64,000 nt of DNA, from assembly GCA_016200145.1 (NCBI GenBank), contig JACQFH010000043.1, forward strand, positions 1 to 64,000, read 5' to 3'. Source of the DNA: Planctomycetia bacterium (GTDB lineage: Bacteria; Planctomycetota; Planctomycetia; Planctomycetales; Planctomycetaceae). Positions 1 to 8,758 of the stretch are shown one piece after another; the stretch's first letter is position 1; the number at the start of each line of letters is the position of its first letter. Position numbers and translations under genes: made by a program. Below the pieces are notes generated by a model. That model did not search any database and was not told where the DNA came from. It saw only the letters and a program-made list of their open reading frames with translations.

Positions 1-1
1 T

Positions 2-94
2 TCCGACGACGGCGGGGGCGATGCAGGATTCATGGCCACACGTTTTAGCGCATCGTCGGCGGAATGCAATCCGAGTTCGCCAAGCTTCGGTTGA
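2..94 (+). CDS. Possible C-terminal end of an upstream gene (cut by window edge)
   Basis: An open frame runs in from the left edge and stops with TGA at 92-94, overlapping the first bases of the serpin gene in a different frame. It encodes about 30 residues rich in Gly, Ser and Ala and matches nothing I recognise. If real, the next gene starts inside it, as expected for translational coupling. Too little is visible to name a function, and the frame may be fortuitous. Confidence 0.25.
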   Translation, partial: SDDGGGDAGFMATRFSASSAECNPSSPSFG

Positions 95-2667
95 GAATTC
101 GAAAAATTCACAGCCTGTCCGCGTGGGGAGTCGCGTGGCTGGTCATGAGCGCGACGGTTTTGCTGGCACTCTTTCTGAGAGGGGCTCCGCGGCAGGACAA
201 GCCCGATCTTTCGCCTGCAATGTCCGAGATGCCGGCCGGACCTGCCGCGCCGATCGTCACGGCTGCCGAGCAGCGAGAATCAGCGATCCACCGCGCGCTG
301 GGCGAAACGATTTCCGTGGATGTCAACGACGTGCCGCTCGACGAGGCGGTCCGCGACTTGGCGCAACGGGCAGCCGTCCCGATCGAGTTTGACCGCGAGG
401 CGATCAGCGACGACGGGATCTCGCTCGGCAAGCTGGTCACTCTCAAAGTTCCGCGGATCACGCCGCGCTCTGCGTTGAGGCTTCTGCTCGACCCGGACCA
501 ACTTACATTCGTCGTCGCCAACGAGGTATTGCTGATAACACCCACGTCAAGAGCAGCGGATCTGCTTGAAGTTCGAGTCTATGACGTCACGGATCTGGTC
601 TTGGTCGCCGACTCGAAGGCGCCGGGGCGAGCCGATTTCATTTCTCTGATGAACATGATTTCGTGTTCCGTCCAGCCCGACTCCTGGGAAGATCTCAGCG
701 GACCTGGATCGATGTCGCGCCTCTCGCTTGGGACGCGCCGCGTTTTGTCGATTCGTCAGACACAAAGGGCTCATGCCGAAGTCGACCGGCTGTTAACCGA
801 CCTGCGCTACGGTCGAAAGGTACGAGGATCTCCCGGACCGCACCCGATCGTCGTGACGTCCGATCGGACTGCCGCAGCGTTGCGGGAAGAGGCGATCCGC
901 AAGGCGCTGGATCGCAACGTAACCGTCGAGGCCGAGCATCAGCCGCTGGATGAAGTCCTTACGAAAATCGCCGCGCAGGCCGGCGTTCCGTTCGTCATCG
1001 ACCGCACTCGGCTCATTGAAGACGGTGTAGACATCAGGAAACGCGTGTCCATGCATTACGCGCAGATCTCGGGTCGATCGGCGCTGGCCCTGCTCCTGAA
1101 GCCAGTGCAACTGGCGTGGATCGTTCAGCACGAAGTTTTGCAGATCACAACCATGGCCCACGCCGCCGATGCCATAACTCATCAGATCTACGACATCAGC
1201 GACATCGCGGGCAAATTTCGTGCTCAGAATGGCAAGGTCAATTTCGACGTTACGTCGCTGTCGAATGCGGTCACGACATTGGTTCAGCCCGATGGATGGG
1301 AGGAAGGAAACCATTACCCGGGAGTATTCCGTTTCCACGACGGCGTTTTCCTTGTGTACCGGCAGACGCAATCCACACATGAAGAAATCGCCGCGTTCCT
1401 GTTCGAACTTCGAAAAGTGCGGCTCGCGGACCCGGCAGGATCCCAGCCGCAGATATTCGAGTCAACGTACGGTGGAATGGCCCGCAGTCCGTGGCGTGCC
1501 GCTGATCCTGCGCGCGATGCACTTGTTCGCGGAAACAACCAGTTCGCTTTGGAACTCTATTCGAAACTGGCCCGCGACACGTCCGGCAATCTGCTGGTTT
1601 CTCCGTATTGCATTTCGGGCGCGGTAGCCCTGGCCTACGCCGGCGCGCGCGGACACACGGCCGCAGAGATTGCAGCCACCATGCACTATGTCGTCAGGCA
1701 GGAGGACGTGCCCGCGGCGTTTCGCTCGTTGCAGCCCGGGATGTTCCTGTGGGGGCCCGACGCCCGGTTGCAACTCACCCGCCAGTTCTGGGGCCGCCAG
1801 GGGATTGAATACCAGGCGGCATTCCAGAAGGTTCTGGGCGACTATTACCAGTCGGCCATTTTGCCGCTCGATTTTGCCGATCCGGGGGCCGCAGCCCAGG
1901 CCATCAACGGCTGGACCGTGGCGCGCACAGGCGGCTCAATCCTGCGGCTGGCGAATCCCGGGGACTTCACGCCGACCACAGGATTCGCCGTGGCCAGTGC
2001 CGTGCATTTCGACGGAAAATGGTCGAGTCCATTCGATCCGGCGGCGACGCGTCTGACCGGATTCGCCAGCCCGAACGGGCAAGTCGACGTCGCATTGATG
2101 CACCTGCCAGCCGACAGGTGCCGGTATGCGGTCGTCGACGGTGTTCAGATCCTCGAAAAGACTTACGGCAAACAGGACGTCTCGATGGTCGTCCTGTTGG
2201 CTCCCGAGTCACCGTCGGGGCTGACTGTCCTGGAAGCCGCTCTCAACGAGAACAGCCTGGCCAGATGGTTGGCCGCCCAGGACTCGCAAGAGGCCGAGAT
2301 CTTCCTTCCGCGATTCAAATTGGAATCGGCGTTCAATCTTCGCCGGGAGCTGGAGGAACTGGGAATGCGATCAGCCTTCGACTCGGAGGCCGCCGATTTC
2401 AGCGGCATTTCCGAGTCGCAGCGGTTGGCGCTCTCCGGCGTGGTCCACAAAGTCTTCGCGCAGTTCGATGAACAGGGACCGCGCCTGGCTCCGGGAATGG
2501 GCGAACATCGCGCGCCCGGCCCGAACGCCAATCCCCAAGTCCCTGTCTTTCGCGCGAATCGCCCATTCCTGTTTCTGATTCGCGACACACAATCCGGCAG
2601 CATCGTGCTCATCGGACGCGTCGTCCGTCCTGAAGCCGTGGACCGACCGGCGATTCCGACCGATTGA
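64..2667 (+). CDS. Membrane-anchored protein: two STN-like modules fused to a C-terminal serpin domain
   Basis: The 867-residue protein has a signal anchor at about residues 18-36. Two copies of a module of about 170 residues follow (about 78-255 and 265-445). Each carries a PLDE motif in an STN-like fold (VPLDEAVRDLA and QPLDEVLTKIA), a VLLIT/VLQIT strand, and an S..VQPD(S/G)WE motif. From about 480 to the end lies a serpin domain, shown by NLLVSPYCISGAVALAYAGA, the HKVFAQFDEQG hinge start, the RPFLFLI motif and a GRVVRP end. Serpins usually inhibit serine proteases by a mobile reactive loop. Here the hinge after the Glu-Gln-Gly is PRLAPG, not the small-residue run of inhibitory serpins, so inhibition is doubtful. 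The protein probably faces the periplasm. SGNH hydrolase follows 12 bases after the stop. Confidence 0.85.
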   Translation: MQSEFAKLRLRIRKIHSLSAWGVAWLVMSATVLLALFLRGAPRQDKPDLSPAMSEMPAGPAAPIVTAAEQRESAIHRALGETISVDVNDVPLDEAVRDLAQRAAVPIEFDREAISDDGISLGKLVTLKVPRITPRSALRLLLDPDQLTFVVANEVLLITPTSRAADLLEVRVYDVTDLVLVADSKAPGRADFISLMNMISCSVQPDSWEDLSGPGSMSRLSLGTRRVLSIRQTQRAHAEVDRLLTDLRYGRKVRGSPGPHPIVVTSDRTAAALREEAIRKALDRNVTVEAEHQPLDEVLTKIAAQAGVPFVIDRTRLIEDGVDIRKRVSMHYAQISGRSALALLLKPVQLAWIVQHEVLQITTMAHAADAITHQIYDISDIAGKFRAQNGKVNFDVTSLSNAVTTLVQPDGWEEGNHYPGVFRFHDGVFLVYRQTQSTHEEIAAFLFELRKVRLADPAGSQPQIFESTYGGMARSPWRAADPARDALVRGNNQFALELYSKLARDTSGNLLVSPYCISGAVALAYAGARGHTAAEIAATMHYVVRQEDVPAAFRSLQPGMFLWGPDARLQLTRQFWGRQGIEYQAAFQKVLGDYYQSAILPLDFADPGAAAQAINGWTVARTGGSILRLANPGDFTPTTGFAVASAVHFDGKWSSPFDPAATRLTGFASPNGQVDVALMHLPADRCRYAVVDGVQILEKTYGKQDVSMVVLLAPESPSGLTVLEAALNENSLARWLAAQDSQEAEIFLPRFKLESAFNLRRELEELGMRSAFDSEAADFSGISESQRLALSGVVHKVFAQFDEQGPRLAPGMGEHRAPGPNANPQVPVFRANRPFLFLIRDTQSGSIVLIGRVVRPEAVDRPAIPTD

Positions 2668-2679
2668 AGGGAGTTTTTC

Positions 2680-3927
2680 ATGCCGCGTGCTATTCGGTGC
2701 TGTCTTTTGCTGACGGTGCTCTTGGGAGTTGCTGGCCTCGCCCGTGCCGGCGATTTTGCTTTGCACGACGGCGACACGGTTGTCTTTCTGGGGGACAGCA
2801 TCACCGCGGCGCGGGCGTATGGAAAGGTCATCGAGAACTATACGCTGCTGCGGTTTCCCGAGCGAAAGGTACGGTTCGTCAACGCCGGCCGCGGGGGAGA
2901 CACGGCGGCCGGCGGACTCGCACGGCTGGAACGCGATGTGCTTGCGCATGGCGCGACCGTGCTCACCGTGGCCTACGGCGTCAACGATATCGGTTGGGGA
3001 ACGAAGGCCGATGACGAGCACAAACAGGCCTATCTTGCCGGTATCAGAGGGATTGTTGAAAAATGTCGCGAGAAGAAAGTGCGCGTCTACATCTGCTCCG
3101 CGGCCGTAACGGGAGCCGATCCGGAGAAATCGGAGACTGATTTCTTACAGACGATGTGCGATGAAGGGTTGGCACTATCCAAAAAACTGGGGGGCGGTGC
3201 GATCGACGTGCAGCGCGCCATGCGCCAGATCCAAAAGCGGGTATGGATGGCAAACGAAGTGATCAAGGACCCGGCGAAAAAGAATTCGCTGCACGCCGCC
3301 GATGGCGTTCACCTGAACGACCTCGGACAGATCGCGATGGCTTTCGCCATCCTGAAGGGACTGGATGCTCCGGCCGATGTGTCGGCGGCAACGATCGACG
3401 CGGCAACTGCGCAAGCCGTAGTCGAGGCTGGCTGTCGCATCTCAAATATCAAGATGACTGACGCGACGCTCGAATTTGACCGGCACGACGAAGGACTGCC
3501 ACTCAATCAGGGACTGTTCTGGGCCCTCAATTACCGGTTTGTCCCGATCCACGACGAACTGAATCGGTATCTGCTGTCGGTTCAGAAATTGGTGCCCGGC
3601 CAGTATGAGCTGCTCGTTGAGGGACGAATGGTCGGCAAGTACTCTGCCGACCAATTGGCACGCGGGGTCAACATCGCTTCGGCAACCGCGGACCCCTGGC
3701 AACCAGGAGGACCGTGGGACGCGCAAGCGGCGGCGCTCAAGAATCTGACCGACGCGCGCCATGAATTGGCCCTGTCGCAGGTTTTGGCCAATGCGTACGA
3801 CGCCGACAATTCCGGTCGAACGGCACAAGCCGCGCGGGCGACGGCGATCAACACCCAGATCGAAAACCTGCAGCGAGACACCGCGCGTCCCCGACCGTAC
3901 CATTTTGTGATTCGATCGGCAAAATGA
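2680..3927 (+). CDS. Secreted SGNH/GDSL-family hydrolase
   Basis: This 415-residue protein has a signal peptide (residues 1 to about 23, ending ARAG). The SGNH blocks are in order: FLGDSIT with the nucleophile Ser, a Gly block in NAGRGGDT, YGVNDIG with the Asn, and DGVHLND with the Asp-x-x-His pair near residue 210. The fold hydrolyses esters, often acyl or acetyl groups on sugars; the substrate cannot be read here. The region after residue 260 is a separate beta-rich extension common in planctomycete members. A possible ribosome site (AAGGGAG) lies just before the ATG. It is convergent with the next gene, 18 bases away. Confidence 0.9.
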   Translation: MPRAIRCCLLLTVLLGVAGLARAGDFALHDGDTVVFLGDSITAARAYGKVIENYTLLRFPERKVRFVNAGRGGDTAAGGLARLERDVLAHGATVLTVAYGVNDIGWGTKADDEHKQAYLAGIRGIVEKCREKKVRVYICSAAVTGADPEKSETDFLQTMCDEGLALSKKLGGGAIDVQRAMRQIQKRVWMANEVIKDPAKKNSLHAADGVHLNDLGQIAMAFAILKGLDAPADVSAATIDAATAQAVVEAGCRISNIKMTDATLEFDRHDEGLPLNQGLFWALNYRFVPIHDELNRYLLSVQKLVPGQYELLVEGRMVGKYSADQLARGVNIASATADPWQPGGPWDAQAAALKNLTDARHELALSQVLANAYDADNSGRTAQAARATAINTQIENLQRDTARPRPYHFVIRSAK

Positions 3928-3945
3928 CCGGGAATTCGACGCGAT

Positions 3946-4953
3946 TCACGAACCCGGAATCAGTACGATCTTGCCGGCCAGTGTCCCTTTTTTGGAGAGC
4001 GTGTTGTCCTGCTGCAACTGGTGGGCGTAGGCTGCCTGCGAGAGTGGCAGCGTGACTCCCACGGCGGGATGCCAGCCGTTGCGAACGAACAGGTCGTTAA
4101 TGGCCGTCGCGCATTCCCGCTGCTCGATGGGGGACGCGTTGAACATGGCAAACCCCAGCAGCGACAGGTCTTTGGTGTAAAACGCGCCCAGTGGAAAATC
4201 AGGGCGCGCCTGTCGGCCGGCCATCAGGACGATCCGCCCGCGCGGGGCCATCAGGTCGATCGTGCGTTCCAGAGTCGGCTCTCGCTGCGTTTCGAACCAG
4301 ACGTTGATGCCGCCGGTTGGCGCCACGTAGTGGCGGATTTCTTCATCGAGGGTGGGCGAGCGATAATCGAGCACGATGTCGGCCCCCAGGCTCTGACAGT
4401 AAACCCCCTTCTCAGGACTGCCGACGGTCGTGATGACGCGAGCTCCGGCTGCTTTGGCTTGCTGAATGACGGCCGAGCCTACGCCACCCGCACCTCCGTT
4501 GACGAACACAAGTTCCGGGGCCTGCACATGCGCAAACCGAAACAACCCCAGATAAGCCGTGATTCCCACGAGTGCGCCGGCAGCAGCCTGTGCGTCGGTC
4601 TCGGTGGGAGGCGTCGGGTAGAGCCATTTCTCATCGACGCAGGCATATTCGGCGAAAGTCCCCTGCCGGCCGAACAATCCCTGGTTGCTCCCCCACACCC
4701 GGTCCCCAGGTTTCAACCGCCGGACCTTCAGGCCCACCGATTCGACCGTGCCCGCCAGGTCACAACCTGGAATGAACGGAAACCGGAGCGGCATCGCGAT
4801 AGCGCCGCTGCGGATGTAGGTATCGATCGGGTTGACTGCCACCGCCCCGACCTTGACGATGACTTCGCCGATCGAGGGTGTCGGCTTGGGAAGCTCGCCG
4901 TACTGAATGACCGAAGGGTCGCCCGTCTCCGTGATATACGCAGCTAACATCAT
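3946..4953 (-). CDS. Zinc-independent alcohol dehydrogenase / quinone oxidoreductase-like (MDR superfamily)
   Basis: The 335-residue protein is a medium-chain reductase. The N-terminal GroES-like fold has the NPIDTYIRSG motif and GCDLAGTV, and the Rossmann fold has NGGAGGVGSA near residues 152-161. Length and motifs fit the NADPH:quinone reductase (QOR) group. The catalytic zinc cysteines of classical alcohol dehydrogenases are not seen. The likely reaction is NADPH-dependent reduction of quinones or activated alkenes; the substrate is unknown. Two adjacent ATG codons (4953 and 4950) could start it; no strong ribosome site decides between them. Confidence 0.85.
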   Translation of the reverse strand: MMLAAYITETGDPSVIQYGELPKPTPSIGEVIVKVGAVAVNPIDTYIRSGAIAMPLRFPFIPGCDLAGTVESVGLKVRRLKPGDRVWGSNQGLFGRQGTFAEYACVDEKWLYPTPPTETDAQAAAGALVGITAYLGLFRFAHVQAPELVFVNGGAGGVGSAVIQQAKAAGARVITTVGSPEKGVYCQSLGADIVLDYRSPTLDEEIRHYVAPTGGINVWFETQREPTLERTIDLMAPRGRIVLMAGRQARPDFPLGAFYTKDLSLLGFAMFNASPIEQRECATAINDLFVRNGWHPAVGVTLPLSQAAYAHQLQQDNTLSKKGTLAGKIVLIPGS

Positions 4954-5132
4954 TGATCCAGGAGGCCTCGACTGGGTTATGACTGATGATGCATGACGTG
5001 ACGGACGTGACTTTTCTTACGAATTCGTCAGCTTCCACTGCGTACCAGAGATCGATCCGAACGATTCATCGCGAATTCCGTCAGATGCCGCTCCCGAACC
5101 CGATTTGTGAGACGGAGCTAACACACGAACTG

Positions 5133-7274
5133 TCAGGACATTCTGAAGAGTCGCGGGAGCGCCGCCGGATACCAGAAACGAACGTGCGCGAGGGCCAGCA
5201 GGATCAGGATTGAAGACAGGCTAATCCCAATACCCCAGTATAGGGACACGGACTGGTAGGTCCAGATTAACACATGATTTCCCGGAGATATTTCGACCCC
5301 CCGGTACATGCCCTCGACGACCTCCGAACCGACCGGATTGCCGTCCAGGCTCGCCCGCCAGCCGGGATAGGCCAGGTCGGTGAGAATCAGGGTGCGGGGT
5401 TCGGGCGTATCGGCAGCGATCACGACGCGATCGGGGGCGTATTCGGTGATGGTCGCGGAATTCCCGGCGGCAGCACGACTTTTCCAGGCGACACGGCCGC
5501 GCCCCCCTTGGAGTTCGTACAGAAAGAACTTCGAGTTGCCGGGGCGACCCAGGGCCTGATTCAAAAACCCGTCGTGCCCGACCCAGGCCAACCTGGCCGA
5601 CCAGGCGTTCTCGTCGCTGGGCTCGAAGCCGAGGTAATGCGTCACCCCTGCGCGATGAAACCAGTCGAGTTGCTCGCGACTTGGCGCGTCGGTCGGCCCC
5701 GGCTGCGGTAACACCAGCTTTGGATCGAAATACTGCGCCGGTCCCAGTCCCAGGTACGTGGGAACCGTCGCCGTTCCCAGAAGTGACGGCAGGTTCTTGC
5801 CCTGGCTGAAGATTCGCGACGGCTGCGGCAATCGGGCGAAATACTCACGCAGCGGACTTTCGGCCAGATGAGCCGCCGGGGGATCAGCAACCAGAATTGT
5901 GTAGGTCACTTTCCGGCTGACGTCATACAAGTCGGCCGCCGACCATAAGAATGCGGCCAGCGCAAACAATCCGCGGAGTGCGTTTTCGGCCGAGATCGTG
6001 CCACGGCGGGCGGCATTTGGCGCCATGGTCGCCAGCAGCGACCGCGCCGCAGAAGGAAGCAGGCGGTCGATCCGATCGAAGCCAACCCCGGCCAGAAGTC
6101 CCGCGGCCAGAGTCGCTACGACGCCGTACCGTCCGGGACCTTCAAAGAAGCTGAAGCCTGGAATCTGCCTTGTGACCGGCAACAGGCAACCCGTTGCGTA
6201 GATCGTGGCGGCCAGCCCAAACAGCAGCCACAAGATGAGCTTGCGGTCGCGAGAGTGGATCGCGCAGCAGGCTCCGAAAACGGCCAGCAGCAGTGGTGCG
6301 AACCCGAAGTATAGATGCGCTTCAACCCGGTTTGTCCGCGGACCTCCCGGCGTCATCGCCGAATAAATTGAATTCTCGTCGGCATACCACGTCTTCCAGG
6401 GGTCGACGATCTGCGTGAGGTAGCGGGGAGGAATGTACCCATAGCCGTGGTCGTGTTCGTCGGTCACGGCGCGGCGCTGGCTGTGTTGCTTCAACTCCCA
6501 AGTCGGGACCAATTGAGCGGCGGCGACAAAAAACGATGCCAGAATGGCCGCCGTCGCGCCCGCGGCGAGACCGCGTCGGATTCTTCCCGTCTCGGTTGGC
6601 AGATCGTTCGCCGCGAACCACAGGCGCGCCGGCACATAGAGCAGCACCGACAGTTGCGTCACGAACGCCAGAACGAAATGCCCGGCCAGCATCTGCGCGG
6701 CCAGAACGGCCGTCAAGAAAAAGGCATATCGCCACAGGCGAAACTGCACGTACGACTCGGCGCACCAGAGCGCCAGAGGGAGCCAGGCCCCGGTGGTAAT
6801 CGACCATTCCAGACAGATTCGTGGCGGAAACCAGCCGTAAGTGAAAACCAGCGCCGCCATTCCCGCGCCCGGCGGAGTGAGGCCAAGGCGCCGTGCGTAC
6901 ATCGCGGCGAATACAAACGCCAGCACATAGTGCATGAGCATGCTCGCCGAGTACGCCGTATTGAGCGAAAGCCACGGGTAGACGACCCAGTGCAGAGGAT
7001 AGAACACACCGGTCTGGCTCTCGGCAATTTGCGGATAGCCGTGGCCGACCAGGTTATTCCAGACGGGAAGCGTCCCTGCACGCAGGCAGTCGGCGAAATA
7101 GGCTTTCTGCGGCAGGAAATAAGCGTAGATGTCGCTGCCGACGAGCCCGCCTCCCAGCCACAGGGGACGCCAGAAGATGAGCGTCAGAATGACCGCAGCC
7201 AGCGCCAGCGAGACGTCGGCCGCCGCGAAGCGACGAGACCGTTGGACGTCAGGGGCAGTCGCCGGCGCCGACAC
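5133..7274 (-). CDS. YfhO-like polytopic membrane protein
   Basis: This 713-residue protein has about a dozen hydrophobic helices and a soluble C-terminal domain of roughly 220 residues followed by a last helix. The first loop has SDIYAYFLPQKAYF and GTLPVWNNLVGHGYPQ, typical of the YfhO group, which resembles GT-C glycosyltransferases and acts on lipid-linked sugars for cell-envelope glycosylation. The exact substrate is unknown. It begins with GTG at 7274, which overlaps the TAG stop of rpsR by one base, so the two genes are probably translationally coupled, an unusual pairing for S18. Confidence 0.82.
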   Translation of the reverse strand: MSAPATAPDVQRSRRFAAADVSLALAAVILTLIFWRPLWLGGGLVGSDIYAYFLPQKAYFADCLRAGTLPVWNNLVGHGYPQIAESQTGVFYPLHWVVYPWLSLNTAYSASMLMHYVLAFVFAAMYARRLGLTPPGAGMAALVFTYGWFPPRICLEWSITTGAWLPLALWCAESYVQFRLWRYAFFLTAVLAAQMLAGHFVLAFVTQLSVLLYVPARLWFAANDLPTETGRIRRGLAAGATAAILASFFVAAAQLVPTWELKQHSQRRAVTDEHDHGYGYIPPRYLTQIVDPWKTWYADENSIYSAMTPGGPRTNRVEAHLYFGFAPLLLAVFGACCAIHSRDRKLILWLLFGLAATIYATGCLLPVTRQIPGFSFFEGPGRYGVVATLAAGLLAGVGFDRIDRLLPSAARSLLATMAPNAARRGTISAENALRGLFALAAFLWSAADLYDVSRKVTYTILVADPPAAHLAESPLREYFARLPQPSRIFSQGKNLPSLLGTATVPTYLGLGPAQYFDPKLVLPQPGPTDAPSREQLDWFHRAGVTHYLGFEPSDENAWSARLAWVGHDGFLNQALGRPGNSKFFLYELQGGRGRVAWKSRAAAGNSATITEYAPDRVVIAADTPEPRTLILTDLAYPGWRASLDGNPVGSEVVEGMYRGVEISPGNHVLIWTYQSVSLYWGIGISLSSILILLALAHVRFWYPAALPRLFRMS

Positions 7275-7585
7275 TAATCATCCCGCATCACGTAGGGCAA
7301 CAGACCCATATAACGGGCGCGGAGAATGGCGCGGCGAACGGCCCGCTGAAACTTGGCGCAGTTGCCGGTCCGGCGGCGCGCCAGCACGTGGCCGTCGCGC
7401 GTGATCATGACTTTCAGCGTTCTCAGGTCTTTGTAATCGACGTAGACCGGGCGGGGGCACCCTTCCTTCGTGCAGAATCGGCACTTGAGGTTTCGCTTGG
7501 CCTTGGCGGCCTTGCGCTTGTTGGGGCCTTTCGCCCCCGCTTTCCCGAATTTCGGTTTGCCGAACGGACGCTTCATGAATGCCAT
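7274..7585 (-). CDS. rpsR: 30S ribosomal protein S18
   Basis: The 103-residue protein matches S18 along its length: the [10 protein letters not shown] segment, the [18 protein letters not shown] segment and the [11 protein letters not shown] end. S18 binds S6 and 16S rRNA in the small-subunit platform. A basic N-terminal tail precedes a Cys cluster (C35, C38, C43) that could bind zinc, as in the Cys-containing S18 type. An ATG at 7585 was chosen rather than a TTG six bases upstream because AAGG (7596-7599) lies at normal ribosome-site distance from it. There is no rpsF or rplI next to it. It leads the coupled YfhO-like gene. Confidence 0.95.
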   Translation of the reverse strand: MAFMKRPFGKPKFGKAGAKGPNKRKAAKAKRNLKCRFCTKEGCPRPVYVDYKDLRTLKVMITRDGHVLARRRTGNCAKFQRAVRRAILRARYMGLLPYVMRDD

Positions 7586-8120
7586 AAGCAACGCACCTTT
7601 TCCTCTAGAGTGTGAATTCTGGTCAAATGCCCCGTGCCATATTTCGGGCCAGGGAAGTCACAGCGCGCCGGAACGTTTCCGAGCCGGCTGGTCGCACAAT
7701 CAACCGGGGATGGAGCGCATCCACTGGAAGACCATCGACCGCGCGCTTTACGTCGCCCCGTGGCCGAGTGGAAATTGCAACGAATTCCACCCAGGCAGAA
7801 CGAGCCGACGATTCTCGCGGGGAGATCGTTCCTTAGACTATCAGCGGAAAATGCGAATGTACAGGCCCAAAGAATGAAAAAATCCCTTCGCATGCCGGCG
7901 AATTTGCCAGGCACGATGCCAGAATCGTGCCCGGAAATTCGACGGCCGCGAAGGGTTTCGTCCCCCCCGTCGCCTGCGCCGGATCGCTGATCGGCAGTTG
8001 TTAAGACTGCCAGGTCAGCTTCTGCCGCAGGCGAACGAAGTTAACGATGTGGACTCGGGTGAGCGGACGCCGCACGGCCTCGCCCGGTCCGAATAGTTGA
8101 GTGAATCCCGGTTTCCCGAG
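7586..8120. other. Intergenic stretch between rpsR and the small lipoprotein gene
   Basis: It holds the rpsR leader (ribosome site near 7596) and the nested-hairpin terminator at 7877-7955. Short open frames on both strands have no recognisable product, no ribosome site and no coherent composition, so no gene is called. Confidence 0.5.
7877..7955 (-). terminator. Long nested-hairpin terminator, minus strand
   Basis: On the minus strand an outer stem (CCCTTCGC at 7948-7955 with GCGAAGGG at 7884-7891) encloses a long inner stem (7924-7941 with 7899-7917, loop of about 6). It is followed directly by a six-T run (7877-7882). This is the classic Rho-independent layout, with a larger two-storey stem than usual. 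It lies about 165 bases beyond the small lipoprotein gene and would shield rpsR from read-through. Confidence 0.6.
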
Positions 8121-8354
8121 TTACTCGGTCTGCACGCCCTGTTGACGCAGCTTGTACTCTTCCATCGCCTGAACCTGACGGCTCAATTTGAATTCAGGTC
8201 CAGGGGGGAAGTAGCTCAAGTCATCCCGCAGGTAATTCGGGGAAGGCAAAGTCTGGCCCCCCACGGTCGTTTGGCAGCCGGCCGACGTGGAGCAGACCAT
8301 CGCGCATCCCAAAACCAGCAGCCAGGCGCGTGGAGAATGAAGGTTAAGTTTCAT
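8121..8354 (-). CDS. Small planctomycete-type lipoprotein
   Basis: This 77-residue protein has a signal peptide with lipobox SAGC, so Cys27 would be lipidated. The mature part carries GGQTLPSPNYLRDD, a motif recurring in short planctomycete secreted proteins. The end is charged (MEEYKLRQQG). No enzymatic residues are visible and its role is unknown. GAGAAG lies five bases before the ATG. A perfect 8-bp hairpin (8370-8393) sits in its leader. The stop overlaps a small CCGAG/CTCGG stem. Confidence 0.75.
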   Translation of the reverse strand: MKLNLHSPRAWLLVLGCAMVCSTSAGCQTTVGGQTLPSPNYLRDDLSYFPPGPEFKLSRQVQAMEEYKLRQQGVQTE

Positions 8355-8369
8355 TGCGCTTCTCGCAGG

Positions 8370-8393
8370 GACTTTCGACCGCAGCCGAAAGTC
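8370..8393. other. Hairpin in the leader of the small lipoprotein gene
   Basis: GACTTTCG and CGAAAGTC pair perfectly around an 8-base loop, 16 bases upstream of the ATG on the minus strand. No T-run follows on either strand, so it is more likely an mRNA leader structure than a terminator. Confidence 0.4.
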
Positions 8394-8758
8394 TGTTGAA
8401 GAAACCGGTAAATGATCCAGACGATCGACGGACCGCCTGCAAGCCGGCAGCCGTCAACAACATCTAATATCGGCCGTTACAACCGGAATCTTCGGCAGAT
8501 CTTGCCAATTCCGCAGAATCGAACCGACCCGGAGTCTGCCGCAGGGGGTCAGACAGAACTTCTGAATATCCATAGAGTGAATAATGACCCACGAAATGAC
8601 AATTCAGTCCACGTGGCGATCCGCTCCGCAACTGACGAGCACATAGCGACTTGCGACGAACTGGCAGTCTTGCGCGCAATTCAACACTTTCGTCCTCGAT
8701 CCGGGAACTGTAGGATCGGACTTCCTGACAGATTGACCTGCCCTGGGGAGACGAACAC
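8394..8758. other. Divergent intergenic region, no gene seen
   Basis: This lies between the minus-strand lipoprotein gene and the plus-strand FAH gene and should hold promoters for both. An open frame through it (8412-8762, plus) has no recognisable motifs. I could not fix a promoter with confidence. Confidence 0.4.
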
